The position numbers were made by a program, and so were the translations under genes. The notes below the pieces were generated by a model. The model made no database searches and was not told the DNA's origin. It saw only the letters and a program-made list of their open reading frames with translations. This document shows, piece by piece, positions 46,970 through 57,747 of a DNA stretch of 64,000 nucleotides. Origin of the DNA: Nilaparvata lugens (lineage: Eukaryota > Arthropoda > Insecta > Hemiptera > Delphacidae); NCBI RefSeq assembly GCF_014356525.2, contig NC_052518.1, positions 98,725,422 through 98,789,421 of the forward strand. The letters are read 5' to 3'. Within the stretch, counting starts at the first letter, position 1; each line of letters opens with the position of its first letter.

Positions 46970-47190
46970 TATGAATTTCCCATCTCTTCTTTCTTCTCCT
47001 TCTTTTCTCTCTTTCTCCTCCTACTTCTTTCTGTTTTTTCTCTTTCCGTACTACATAGTATCCACCAAATTCACCACGCGATTGGAAAGAGTTCAAAATA
47101 AATTCTTTCATCATCATCATCATCTTCTTCTTCTTCTTTCTCTTTCATCATCATCATCATAATCTTCTTCTTCTTCATTCTATTCTTTCT
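46970..47190. repeat. Pyrimidine-rich simple repeats (TTC/TCA)n
   Basis: Runs of CTTCTTCTT and CATCATCATCAT, interrupted by a short unique block at 47045-47105. Confidence 0.85.
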
Positions 47191-47313
47191 TAATAAAATC
47201 TGTTATTTTATCGAGTTATTTTCTATGTTACAGAATTGAACTAAGAGAAAAAACAATTAAAAATGAAGAAATTACAAACATTATTCACAAGTAAAAAATG
47301 CAAGTGTACTTAC

Positions 47314-47870
47314 CGCGACTAGAAGATCGTGATGTGGAGTATCTGGAGTACCTTGTAGGAGCAGGGTGGTAGCGGTGTTCATCACTCGATCTAGAGTATC
47401 CGCTTGATGTGCTGTACTGACTTCGAGATCCAGATTGAGATCGGGAACTAGAAGTGTACCTAGAGTATGACGAGTGCTGATCTCTACGAGATTGAGATCT
47501 AAATCGGGAACTAGAAGTGTACCTAGAGTATGACGAGTGCTGATCTCTACGAGATTGAGATCTAGATCGGGATCTAGAATTATACCTAGAGTATGACGAG
47601 TGCTGATCTCTACGAGATTGAGATCTAGATCGGGATCTAGAAGTGTACCTACAACGGCATCTATACCCTCCTCTGGAGCACTGACCTCTAGATCGAGATC
47701 GCGAGCGTGGACTAGGCGGAGAACGATTTCTGTAGCGTGGAGCCAACCGCTTGCCGGGAAGCGACCGAGAGCGGGAACGTGATCGGCTGCGAGAGCGAGA
47801 ACGAGATCTTGGAGTTCTTGAGCGAGAGCGAGAGCGCATTTTCCTCGCTGGTGACTTGGACCAACGTCTT
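47314..47870 (-). CDS. RBM26: RBM26-like gene, arginine-serine (RS) exon
   Basis: This 557-base exon has acceptor TTTGTTTCCAG and donor GTAAGTAC. It encodes RRRWSKSPARK followed by long RS dipeptide runs and then repeats of a 21-residue unit containing SRRDQHSSYSRY. RS domains mediate protein-protein contacts in nuclear RNA processing and are regulated by phosphorylation; RBM26 and RBM27 carry such a region before the zinc finger. Its 3' junction joins the next exon in phase. The alternative acceptor CCAAG at 47854-47858 would make it phase 0, compatible with the 61858 exon, but has a poorer pyrimidine tract. Confidence 0.85.
47445..47650 (-). repeat. 63-bp coding minisatellite in the RS exon
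   Basis: Units starting at about 47445, 47508 and 47571, plus a partial fourth, repeat every 63 bases (21 codons) with few differences. The high similarity suggests recent expansion or ongoing homogenisation. Confidence 0.85.
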
Positions 47871-50814
47871 CTGGAAACAAATTTCATTCAGACACTGTAA
47901 TCGCTAGTTTCCATTTGTCCACATCCATTTAAACCATCAACCTTGGCAAACATTCGAATTCATTCATTTGCCATAAAAATTGATAAAACAAAAGGTTAAA
48001 AAAACGAGGCGGGCCCGCTGAACACAATGGATGGACAGGTAGAAGTTCTAGTGACCCTTCAGTGGTCGCCTATTGTTATTGAATTCCGACATTTTCGTGG
48101 TCTATTGTCAAGGTTTCCATTCCGAGGAATATTTTGGTGGACCAGTGTGGTTACTTGAAGGAAATTTCAACTGTAAACCAGTGGTAGCATATGGATAAAC
48201 ACATGTGAAACATGATGTAAACATATTATTACTTTGCACCTTACATCTGTTTTATTATTATATGTTGTATTATTCCCAATGGTTCATTATGTAAACATAT
48301 GTGATTGGATAAACACACACATTACTATCGATGATGAGTACAAATTTAGTCAAACGTACGTGGTGTGTAAAGCCCACATCAATTTTTGGACGTACATTTG
48401 TTAACCGTCCTTATAAATTCTACGAGATTGAATGAAACTTGACAAACACATGATACACACCATAAGTTTGCCAATTTGTGTTCAATCTAATAGAATTTAT
48501 TTATTTATTTATTTATTTATTAGATAGAGCGAACAATACAATAGTCGGAAAAGAAAAAACAGGCTATTGCCCAAAACTTCTTCAATTTCCTGATTTTGTC
48601 ACAAATCGTCCAAATATTATGTAGGTTATGTTCACTTCAATTTCAACACCAAATCTTAAAAGGACTCCAAAAAATCGTGCGTTCAATAAGTTTCGAATTA
48701 ATAATTATTATTAAACGAAAATCCAAATTAAATGCTGTAATCTGGATTTTCGTTTAATAATAATTATTAATTCATTAGCATTTGAATAATTGCAATATCT
48801 CAGTAATTTCCATCTGAAGTATCGAATTGTATGTAACTCAAGTTGGTCTGTATACAGCTTGTGAGCAAGTTGAGTTTCATCAAATGAACCATTAGGAATA
48901 ATACAACATATAATATTAAAACAGATGTAAGGTGCAAAGTAATAGATAAGTTGGTGCTACCAGCTAGAATTGCCTTCAAGAAACCACACGGGGCTAATAA
49001 TGAGGGTAATGAAGCGGAATCAGAGGACAATGAAGTATGCTAGTCGAGAGTTAGAGGATGCACCTTTCTGGAACAATAGCCCAGTGCACAGGTAGCGCGG
49101 CCCCGTCTCCTTTCTTTTACCCAAAACAAACATTCTCAATCTAAGCGTTACAATATACCGGCAAGGAACAACTTGTGCGCCGGCAGTGAGTTCGAACAAC
49201 TAGATATGATAAAGATGTCAAAAGAAAAACACAAATATAGAGCTTGTTATAAACAACTAAAATAGATACTGAAAACTAGATCTCATTCCAATCTTTACAA
49301 ACGATAAGACAAAGTAACAAAATGAAAAGTAAATTACAACAAGGAAGCTATGACAAAAAAATTGAAGAAAAATTATGGAGAAAGATTGTTTTAAAGTAAA
49401 CATCTACCTTAATCCAATCCAGTATAAGATTCATTGTGGATTGTGTTATTCTATTAATAACGAATTGAGTTGGACCTTTTTTTATTTATAAGCAAGTAAC
49501 ACTGATATCCAAACTGACGTCTATATGCACTTAAACTGGTAAAGTCAATATAAAATTGTAATGGATTTGAGGGACGCAAATTATATGGATTATTCCTCAA
49601 GTTGAATGCATTACTATGTTTGTTAATGATTATGATCTTTGAAAATTGAATTCAAATGTTTTTATCTATGAGGAAGGGTAGACGTCTGGGTGTCACCCCG
49701 TCTGGATGTCACCTCTAAAATCGGTTCCTGAGCTGGCCGGCTGACGTCGACAACTTGTCAACTCTTCAAGGAGACGGGATGACCAGGTGACACGAGCAAG
49801 CAAGGAGACGCTCAGTCGTGCACGGCAACGAAAGGATGTAACCTGCGATTTCAGAAGGTGACATGCAATCGGGATGACCAGGTGACGCAAGCCAACAAGG
49901 AGACCCTTAACCTAGCGCCGCAGTGCAAGATGGTTTCTCACAGCTTGGCGTTGTTGTCATTTGAGATGGGTGTCTGGCTTGGAAGTGTATCGGCCGCATT
50001 GCAGGATGACTGTTAACAGTTGCCGGAAGATCAACAGCTGGGTTTTTTCGTTATTTTTCGTGATAGAGAAATTCTGATTGCAGATTCGTTCTCAGCGACC
50101 CCAAGTTTAGCCTGAGGGCTCAGAATGTCAACAATATTTTTAACATCATGAAAAGTCATTAATATGGTAGGTAGTACACCACGTTTCTGGAAACTTTTTA
50201 CTGGTGACTGGAGTTATTATTGACACACAAAAATCAAAATAATCGTGAGAAAGAAATCTGCTGATGAACGCGAATAAGACCGTCACTCCATTGTTCTATT
50301 GTCTCGGCTGCTTGGCTGAGCCTGGCTGGAGGGATCAAATAATAACCGACTGGATTGATCTTTCGTCTGTCCGCTAGGCGGAACTACGCCGACCATTGCT
50401 GGGTGGAAGATGTTACTGCAGCCTCTCGCATTCCCACCAACGCTGCTATTATTTGCTGTCTCAGCGCCTAGTCCGACTCAGACAAGCATCCAGCCTGCAC
50501 TGCAGAGCTAGGTTCAGTCGTGCACGGCAACGACAGGATGTAACCTGCGATTCCAGTAGGTGTCATGCAAATCAGCTGACAAGATTAATGTTTTCATTTA
50601 ATCTCAGAGTTTAAAAAGGGTTCGCGATGGGTTTTTATATTAATATAAAAAATATATTTTTATCTTTTGGTTTGTATTTTAGAATATTATCACGGCAAAT
50701 GTACCAATAATTTAAAGAATATTTTCGAACTCGTGGCTGGAGCTCAAGGCTTCTTTTTCCAGCCACACCAATGTATATTAGTTGATAAGTGTTATTTTGT
50801 AAATTTCTAGTGAA
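47871..50814. other. Intron sequence with inverted and direct repeats; missing exon may lie here or further right
   Basis: 48140-48290 and 48880-49000 are inverted copies (sharing AACAGATGTAAGGTGCAAAG). TTTATTTATTTATTTATT near 48499 may be a retroelement tail. A block with AGTCGTGCACGGCAACGA occurs at 49812 and 50517 (about 65 bases each), within a GC-richer zone 49690-50580. I searched for the phase-correcting exon on the minus strand and did not find a convincing one. Confidence 0.5.
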
Positions 50815-50892
50815 TTGGTAAATAAATAAGAAAATAAATAAATAAAATAATAAAATAAATAAATAAATAAATAAATAAAATAAATAAAATAG
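50815..50892. repeat. (AAATA)n/(AAAT)n tract at the 5' side of the LINE
   Basis: A run of AAATA and AAAT units matching in composition the tail at 53846-54086. Confidence 0.85.
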
Positions 50893-51365
50893 GGCGTAAT
50901 GGTATCGGTTTCAGCTTCGAAGTATTCTCCAAATTAACATCTTGCAACAACTCGCCCAGAAGCTGAAAGCTCCTCCACGAATGGTGCGCCTGGATATCCA
51001 AATCAGGATGGAGACCTGATTTGGAGAACCAAATCCGATACACCCCCTTGTTCCAAAGCCCTTCTCTCACTCCCTTCTTCTTTCTTCTTCCCTCCTGCTT
51101 TGGAACTTCTGTCATGGGGCTCTGGTGTGTCGTCTGGTGGTGCTCTGCACGCTGTCTCATTTGGAATGGCGAGTGGTGGTGGTACTGGACGGGATACCGG
51201 AGCCCTGTAAAACCTAGAATGATACGTTTTCCACTGACTTTGCTTTGTGTCATTCTCACTTTATTCTTTCTGTCTGGCCTTCCTTGGCCAATCTCTTCTT
51301 TTCTTATTTCTTGGCGTCTGGTGGCAGCCGGCCTTAAATTTCAGCCAATTATTTTCTCCTTGATC

Positions 51366-53848
51366 ATGAATAGTACAACTAATAGAGCGATTACCAGGGC
51401 TAGGGCATCCCCCAGAAGCGATGAGACTGCGATTTCCAGAGCTAGGGCATCCCCCGTAAGCGATGAACCTCAGGATGGAGAAAATACTAGGGCGTTCCCC
51501 AGAAGCGACGAAAATGTCATTAGAGCACCGCCACAAGCACCTAGAATGCGAATTTCAACATGGAACGTGGGCTCAATGACTGGACGCAGCACCGAATTGG
51601 GCAAAGTACTACAACGTAGACGCATTAATATTTGTTGTATTCAAGAGACAAAGTGGAAGGGGTCTAAATCACGGAACTTGGCTGTGGCTACAAACTTATA
51701 TATCATGGTACTAGAGCACAAAATGGAGTTGGGATTGTTGTGGATAGGGATCTCCAGGAAAGGGTGGTAGAAGTGGAAAGAGTCAGTGAAAGATTGATGT
51801 CTATTAAATTTGCTTTGGACAATCAATGCTGCATGAATGTCATAAGTGCTTATGCACCCCAAGCAGGTTGTACAAACGCTGAAAAGACACATTCTGGGAA
51901 GAGATAAACGATCTTTTATGTGCCATACCTTCCAATGAAAACACGTATGTCTGTGGGGATCTGAACGGACATGTAGGGCAGACCACAACAGTCTATAACA
52001 GGATACATGGAAATTATGGCTATGGAAAGGTTAATACAGAAGGCGAAAAAATTCTTGAGTTTGCATCAGCACACAATCTAGCGTTAATTAATACTTTTTT
52101 CACCAAGCAGCAGCAGCACCTTATTACTTACAGAAGTGGAAATGTGGCATCGCAGATTGACTTCATAATGACCAATAGAGAAAAGTTGAAAACATGTAGA
52201 GACTGCAAAGTCATACCAGGAGAGCCTCTCACCGCCCAGCATCGAATCCTAGTGGCTGAATTTATCATGTCAAGCCCATTCAAGGCCAAAAAGGTTAGGA
52301 CTCCAAAGATACGCTGGCAGAAGCTTAATAGTGATGAGGGTAGGGATTTTTCTCTAAAAATGAACCACTACATTCTACAACTGCCGACAATGGGGCCAAT
52401 TCCGTCCATTTCAGAGGAGGAGGTAAGGGTAGCTCTCCATGAAATGGCCACAAACAAAGCTGTGGGGCCAGATGAGATCCCAGTGGAAGTGTGGAAAATG
52501 CTGAATGACACAGGGGTGAAATTTATTACTGGGGTCTTCAATGCGGTGCTCAGTGAAGGAATTCCAGATGAATGGAGGAGAAGCTACATTGTACCATTCT
52601 ATAAGAACAAAGGTGACGTTCGTTTGTGTAAAAATTTCAGAGCAGTGAAACTCATCTCTCATACATTTAAATTTGGGAAAGAGTGATGAACAGACGCCTG
52701 CTGGGAGTAACATCGGTGACAGAAAATCAATGTGGCTTTGTTAGTGGTAGGTCCACTACTGATGCAGTGCACTCTGTCAGAATCCTTATGGAAAAACACA
52801 GAGAAAATAAAGCAGACTTGCATTTAGTGTTCATAGACTAGAGAAGGCATTTGATAGAGTGCCAAGAGATTTAATCTGGCAAGCATTGAGAGCACAAGGA
52901 GTCCCAGAGTACTATGTAAACGTGGTAAGAGATATGTATCATGGAGCTAAAACAAAGGTCAGGAGCCCGGCTGGAATTGGTGAGGAGTTTAGTGTGGAAG
53001 TTGGGGTTCATCAAGGTTCAGCCCTGAGCCCACTCCTCTTCAACCTTGTCATGGACTACCTCACTAGAGAAATTCAGCATCCACCACCTTGGGACATTCT
53101 TTATGCGGATGACATTGTTCTCATAAGAAAAACGCCAGAAGAATTACAACAGTCTCTTGATCTGTGGCGTAACAGCCTGGAAGCAGCTGGCCTAAGAATT
53201 AGCAGAGAGAAGACGGTCTATATGCACTGCAGCTTTGGTGACAATGATGATCAGGCGCAGGCACACATACAATTGCAAGGTACTCCACTCCCAATAGTTA
53301 CTCAATGCAAATATTTAGGCTCCATAATCAGCCATGATGGAAGCATAGATGCTGACATCTCAAGCCGAATAAACACAGGTTGGATTAAATGGAGAGAGCT
53401 AACTGGGGTACTTTGCGACAAAAGAATGCCTGTGCCCATCAAGGGAAAAGTGTATAAAGCTGCAGTGCGACCAGCAATGCTATATGGAAGTGAGTGTTGG
53501 CCCCTGAAAAAACAGCAAGAAGATAGACTCCATTCCGCTGAAATGAAAATGCTGAGATGGGCAGGGGGTGTGACTAGACTGGACCACATTCGGAACACAC
53601 ATGTTCGGGGCAGTTTCCGGGTGGCACCAGTCTATGAGAAGATAATGGAAGGAAGGTTGCGCTGGTATGGACATGTAAATAGACGTTCACCCAATCACAT
53701 GACAAGGAAGGTACTTGATATGGAGACACAGCCGAGGGGCAGAGGCAGACCCCGTCTCACATGGCTAGGTTTAGTTCATAGAAATATGAAGCAGCTGGAC
53801 CTGACAAATAATGGGAAAAAGGCAAGGAGGAAGAAGAAGAAGAAATAA
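51366..53848 (+). pseudogene. LINE endonuclease-reverse transcriptase, frame-broken
   Basis: The first frame (51366-51770) has three repeats of RARASP..SDE and then the APE-type endonuclease start MRISTWNVGSMTGRS and CCIQETKWKG. It shifts near 51700-51760; CGDLNGHVG (about 51955) and SQIDFIMTNREK (52152) follow in other frames. RT begins at 52430 (NKAVGPDEIPVEVWKML, IPDEWRRSYIVPFYKNKG), breaks near 52680 and 52845, and continues from 52859 with VHQGSALSPLLFNLVMDYL, ILYADDIVLI (YADD intact), QCKYLGSIIS and RLRWYGHVNRRSPNHM. At least four frame breaks; catalytic boxes are kept. Confidence 0.85.
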
Positions 53849-54086
53849 AATAAATAAAATAAATAAAATAAATAAAATAATAAAATAAATAAAATAAATA
53901 AAATAAATAAAATAAATAAAATAAATAAATAAAATAATAAAATAAATAAAATAAATAAAATAAATAAAATAAATAAAATAAATAAAATAAATAAAATAAA
54001 TAAATAAATAAATAAATAAAATAAATAAATAAATAAATAAATAAAATAAATAAAATAAATAAAATAAATAAAATAAATAAAATAAA
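53846..54086. repeat. (AAATA)n/(AAAT)n tail
   Basis: About 240 bases of AAATA pentamers mixed with AAAT, directly after the LINE stop region. Confidence 0.92.
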
Positions 54087-54765
54087 TATTATAATTGCGA
54101 ATCCATAAATATCTTTATGGGTGTCCACCCTTCTACTTGTGATCAACTAACTGGAGATTAATGCAAAAAAACATAAGTGTATGTATAGCTGTATACACAA
54201 CAGTAAGAGACTATAAGAATATTTTTATTCAATCTCAGAATCTAAAAGGCCTTGATTATGACTTTCTATCAATGTATGTAGATACAAAACAATATTATAT
54301 ATTATCTTGAGTAATTTCTGAATTGAATTTTTTTTTATAGGCTACCATGTTAAGTTCAAAAATTATTATTTCAGTTTATGTAAATTGTATTTGGTTTAAA
54401 TTTATTATTCATCATATTTGATTTGCTCTTTATTTGTGATTGTTTTTTAAATTGCGAAATAAATGATTTGATTTGATTTGAAATTCTGATTGGTTCTCGT
54501 GGCATTTAATCACGGTTAAAATTTAACAGGCTTTTGTGCAACCGGCACTACGACCCAAGTCTTTCTAGAATGAAGGTTATATTTTGAAACTGATTCAGTC
54601 TTCGATTTCGATCACTTTCAAGGATATTTAAGAGATCCAAGCATCCAATAAAATATAACAATTCATACATGAACATGATAACATTATCTTTGAGGAAAAT
54701 AATTTTAGAACAGTTTTAGAAAAGAACAGGCTTTTGAGCAACCGAGCCTAAGAAATTTCATCATG
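54087..54765. other. Intron sequence with MITE fragments
   Basis: TTTGATTTGATTTG near 54469 resembles a retroelement tail. 54485-54560 is part of the 32090 MITE family (TTAATCACGGTTAAAATTT). 54725-54750 repeats its end. No gene seen. Confidence 0.5.
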
Positions 54766-54907
54766 TGTTTGTATATCATGTGATGTTACTTAATCACATG
54801 ATAACTGTTTGATAAAATAATAAGTTGTTTACTGAGTTTAGTTTGTTATCTACGTGAATAAAGATGGTTGCTTCAAATGGCTAAGAATTTATTAAGATAT
54901 TTAAACA
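54766..54907 (+). repeat. 5' LTR (142 bp)
   Basis: TGTTTGTATATCATGTGATG ... TATTTAAACA, with TG...CA ends. Unusually short for an LTR. It includes a small inverted repeat, ATCATGTGAT...ATCACATGAT. The primer-binding site follows at once. Confidence 0.93.
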
Positions 54908-54925
54908 TGGCGCAGTCAAGGAATT
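54908..54925 (+). promoter_or_regulatory. Primer-binding site
   Basis: TGGCGCAGTCAAGGAATT begins right at the LTR end, as expected for the tRNA primer site. The tRNA was not assigned with confidence. Confidence 0.7.
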
Positions 54926-55029
54926 GAACAGAAAAGGAGAATAATTGAGTGAGTGAACAACGACAGGATTGAGTGAGTAATAAGATTGGGTAATTATCGT
55001 ATTATTATATTTTTTCTTAAAAGACGAAC

Positions 55030-56082
55030 ATGGAATTCAACAAGCCAGAACCGTTACTATGCAACGGGGAAAATGTTTCACAAAATTTCGAATTATTCAA
55101 GAAAAATATCGTAAATTATTTTATAGCGACTGAAACAAATAAAAAATCCAACCAAATTCAAGTTGCAAGATTTAAAAACTTGTTAGGCAATGAAGCTTTG
55201 ATTTTATATGAATCGTTACAAGATGTGGATGAGCCAGAAACGGTAGAATCAATGTTAAAAATATTAGAGAGCTATTGTTTACCAAAAAAGAATGAGATCA
55301 TGAATGTATACAATTTTATAGCTTGCAAACAAGAGGAAGGTCAATCATTTAATTCATTCTATGCAACTTTGAAGGGGCTAGTGACAAGATGCGAATTTGG
55401 GGAACAAGAGGATAAGTTATTGAAAGCTATGATTGCATTGGGGTTAAGGTCGAAAGAAATGCAACAACGTGTGTTGCGAGACAACGCCTCGTTGGAAAAA
55501 ATAATTGATTATTGTCGCAGTGTTGAAATAGGTGAAAAACATGAGAAGTCAATAAATGAAGAAAAGTCTCGAAAGGAAGTGCACCCAGTTTCCAAGTATG
55601 ATAAAAGGATAACAAACTCATATCAGAAGATTGTATGCGGCTATTGCGGAATGCAGCATGTAGAAGGTAGGAGCTGCCCAGCGTCTGGTAAAAGCTGTAA
55701 TAAATGTGGTAAGATGAATCATTTTAGCAAAATGTGCCTGAATAAAGCTAGGAGAAATGATTTCAGAGTAAGTGAGCAAAGGCTACCTCAACCATTACAT
55801 AATGTTGTGGAAAATCCAACAGCAATAGAAGAAGCTCACGAGTTTATTGATTCAGTATATCTAGTTAACACTGTCAATGAAAAGGCTTGGTTCAAAACAT
55901 TATTAATTGAACATAAACCAGTAAACTTCAAATTAGATACAGGAGCAGAAGTGAATATATTGCCATATGAAATTGTGAAAGACAGTGTGTTATTGAGTAG
56001 GTTGAAAAAGAGTAGTGTTCGATTAGAAGCATACGGAGGATTTAAAATTTCACCTCTGGGTGGAATCAGAAAAAAGATTTGA
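55030..56082 (+). CDS. gag: gag-protease of the compact LTR element
   Basis: The ATG at 55030 opens a 350-residue frame. A helical capsid-like region is followed by a double zinc-binding segment from residue 203 (CGYCGMQH, then CNKCGKMNHFSKMC) and the retropepsin site LDTGAEVNILP with Asp at 303. The frame stops at 56082 just after the protease flap region, while the natural continuation is open in another frame from about 56060, so an indel separates protease from the rest. An A-rich A AAA AAG heptamer lies at 56070-56076, but the -1 frame closes at once, so programmed slippage does not explain it. Confidence 0.85.
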   Translation: MEFNKPEPLLCNGENVSQNFELFKKNIVNYFIATETNKKSNQIQVARFKNLLGNEALILYESLQDVDEPETVESMLKILESYCLPKKNEIMNVYNFIACKQEEGQSFNSFYATLKGLVTRCEFGEQEDKLLKAMIALGLRSKEMQQRVLRDNASLEKIIDYCRSVEIGEKHEKSINEEKSRKEVHPVSKYDKRITNSYQKIVCGYCGMQHVEGRSCPASGKSCNKCGKMNHFSKMCLNKARRNDFRVSEQRLPQPLHNVVENPTAIEEAHEFIDSVYLVNTVNEKAWFKTLLIEHKPVNFKLDTGAEVNILPYEIVKDSVLLSRLKKSSVRLEAYGGFKISPLGGIRKKI

Positions 56083-57553
56083 TTTGATAAACTTTGTTGT
56101 GGTCAAAGAGAGTACAGTACCGATTCTAGGCCTTGAAGCTTGTATTCAGTTGAATCTGGTGAAACGAATTGATGAAGTTCAGAAGCAAAGTAGAAACAAC
56201 AATGTGAAGGATAGAACGTATTTTTTTGAAACGTATTCTGATGTGTTTACTGGCCTTGGTTGTTTCCCCGACAAGTGCAAAATTCGATTAAAAAAGGACG
56301 CAATGCCAAATGCCAGTTCAGCGAGACGTATACCAATGAAGATTCAAGACAAATTTAAAGAAAAAGTTGATTTGAGCATGGCGGATATGGTTCATTGTGT
56401 TACTGAGAATGGCGAAGTTGAATTTTCAGAGAAACGCTTGAATAAATTTGTAACAGAAACACAGAATGATGATGTTCTTCGGAAAGTTATAGATTATTGT
56501 GAAAATGGCTGGCTTAATAACATTGTTGATGGAGGAGAACTAAGGCATTTTTTCAAAATAAGAAATGAAATACAATTTAGCAAGGGTCTATTGTATTATA
56601 ATTCAAGAATTATTATACCCAAGAATTTGAGAGATTTTATCTTGAATAGGCTCCATGAAACGCACTTAGGAGAAACAAAAATGAACAGCATTGCCTCAAA
56701 ATTTTATTATTGGCCAGGAATAAGAGCAAACATAAAAAATCTGGCTGAATCCTGCACGCTTTGCCAAAAATATAGAAGGTCCAATGTAAGAAGTCCAATG
56801 CTTTCTCATGAAATACCCGATTTTCCATTTTTAAAAATTGGAGTGGATATAGCTGAAGTAAAAGGAATAGCTTATCTCATAGTTGTGGATTATTATTCAA
56901 GGTGGCTTGAAATAACAAAAATGAACAGTAAGACAAGTTCGGCTGTTAAATCTATTTTATCCCAGTTATTTGGCAGGTTTGGAATTCCGCAGATTATAAT
57001 AGCTGATAATAATCCGTTTGGCTCCCAAGAAATGATACAGTTCGCAAAGGAGTGGGATTTTAAAATTATTACAATAAGTCCTCGTTATTCTCAGTCTAAC
57101 GGCTTAGCTGAAAAGGGAGTGAACATAGCAAAGACTATGATAAGAAAGTGTGCTGAAAGCAAAACCGATTTAAACTTGAGTTTGCTTAACTATCGGAATA
57201 GTTGTGTTGCGGGTCTCAATTATTCTCCTGCTCAGTTAATGTTTGGTCGAATGATAAGAACAAAGTTCCCTTATCCTCAAGATAGTTTGAAACTTCATCA
57301 ACTTCCTCGGGAAGAAATAGCAGTGCAAATGAAGAACCATAAATTCCAACAGAAAGGAACATACGATAAGCAGTCACGGAAACATGTATCTTATTTCAAA
57401 GAAAATCAGCCCATTTATATCCAAGATTGGAGAACAAAATTATGGGAGCCTGGAGTAGTTATTAATGAAGCTGATGCCCCACGGTCCTATGTGGTGAAGT
57501 CCAATAGTGGAAGAATATTAAGAAGAAATGAGAGGTTTTTAAGAAGACGATGA
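56060..57553 (+). CDS. pol: integrase part of pol with RT/RNase H deleted
   Basis: The frame begins with the protease end (VPILGLEACIQL) and the connector before RT (FKEKVD), then jumps at about 56370 to sequence that normally follows RNase H. The YxDD box and RNase H motifs are absent. Integrase is whole: zinc ligands in HETHLGETK and SCTLCQKYRR, core Asp in IGVDIAEV and IIADNNPFGS, Glu in SNGLAEKGVN, and a basic C-terminus with WEPGVVI. The product could at most be an integrase; replication would need RT in trans. Confidence 0.85.
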   Translation: MESEKRFDLINFVVVKESTVPILGLEACIQLNLVKRIDEVQKQSRNNNVKDRTYFFETYSDVFTGLGCFPDKCKIRLKKDAMPNASSARRIPMKIQDKFKEKVDLSMADMVHCVTENGEVEFSEKRLNKFVTETQNDDVLRKVIDYCENGWLNNIVDGGELRHFFKIRNEIQFSKGLLYYNSRIIIPKNLRDFILNRLHETHLGETKMNSIASKFYYWPGIRANIKNLAESCTLCQKYRRSNVRSPMLSHEIPDFPFLKIGVDIAEVKGIAYLIVVDYYSRWLEITKMNSKTSSAVKSILSQLFGRFGIPQIIIADNNPFGSQEMIQFAKEWDFKIITISPRYSQSNGLAEKGVNIAKTMIRKCAESKTDLNLSLLNYRNSCVAGLNYSPAQLMFGRMIRTKFPYPQDSLKLHQLPREEIAVQMKNHKFQQKGTYDKQSRKHVSYFKENQPIYIQDWRTKLWEPGVVINEADAPRSYVVKSNSGRILRRNERFLRRR

Positions 57554-57588
57554 AATCAAAGGAAAGGTTGAAAAAGGAAATGTTTGAG

Positions 57589-57605
57589 AAAGTAGAAGGG
57601 GAAGA
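57589..57605 (+). promoter_or_regulatory. Polypurine tract
   Basis: AAAGTAGAAGGGGAAGA directly before the 3' LTR. Confidence 0.85.
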
Positions 57606-57747
57606 TGTTTGTATATCATGTGATGTTACTTAATCACATGATAACTGTTTGATAAAATAATAAGTTGTTTACTGAGTTTAGTTTGTTATCTACGTGATTA
57701 AAGATGGTTGCTTCAAATGGCTAAGAATTTATTAAGATATTTAAACA
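57606..57747 (+). repeat. 3' LTR (142 bp)
   Basis: Identical to the 5' LTR except GTGATTAAAG in place of GTGAATAAAG. It is followed without spacer by the tandem array. Confidence 0.93.

Larger units (their letters stand above)
50893..54086 (+). mobile_element. Non-LTR retrotransposon, RTE-like, with (AAATA)n tail
   Basis: An endonuclease and an RT are encoded in several frames on the + strand and are followed by 240 bases of AAATA units. A similar tract precedes the element. Microsatellite tails and this C-terminal wording are usual for RTE-type insect LINEs; the clade is inference. Confidence 0.82.
54766..57747 (+). mobile_element. Compact Mag-like Ty3/gypsy element, RT and RNase H deleted
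   Basis: 142-bp LTRs flank gag, protease and integrase; 2982 bp in all. The gag zinc-knuckle style and protease-adjacent wording fit the Mag group. RT and RNase H are absent through an internal deletion near 56370. The LTRs differ at one position, so the insertion is recent. No clear target duplication: 5' flank ...TCATG, 3' flank GTATG. Confidence 0.88.

Noticed and set aside
47281..47880. Second long minus-strand open frame overlapping the RS exon
   Set aside because: It is the frame-shifted reading of the RS repeats and disagrees with the splice phases of the gene.
48938..49042. Possible coding stretch with NNEGNEAESEDNEV
   Set aside because: Short, partly inside an inverted repeat, on the strand opposite to the host gene and without splice support.
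53757..54146. Minus-strand open frame rich in Phe, Ile, Leu and Tyr
   Set aside because: It is the translation of the AAATA microsatellite.
56070..56076. Programmed -1 frameshift at A AAA AAG in the compact LTR element
   Set aside because: The -1 frame meets a stop within four codons; the continuation is in the +1 frame, so an indel explains it better.
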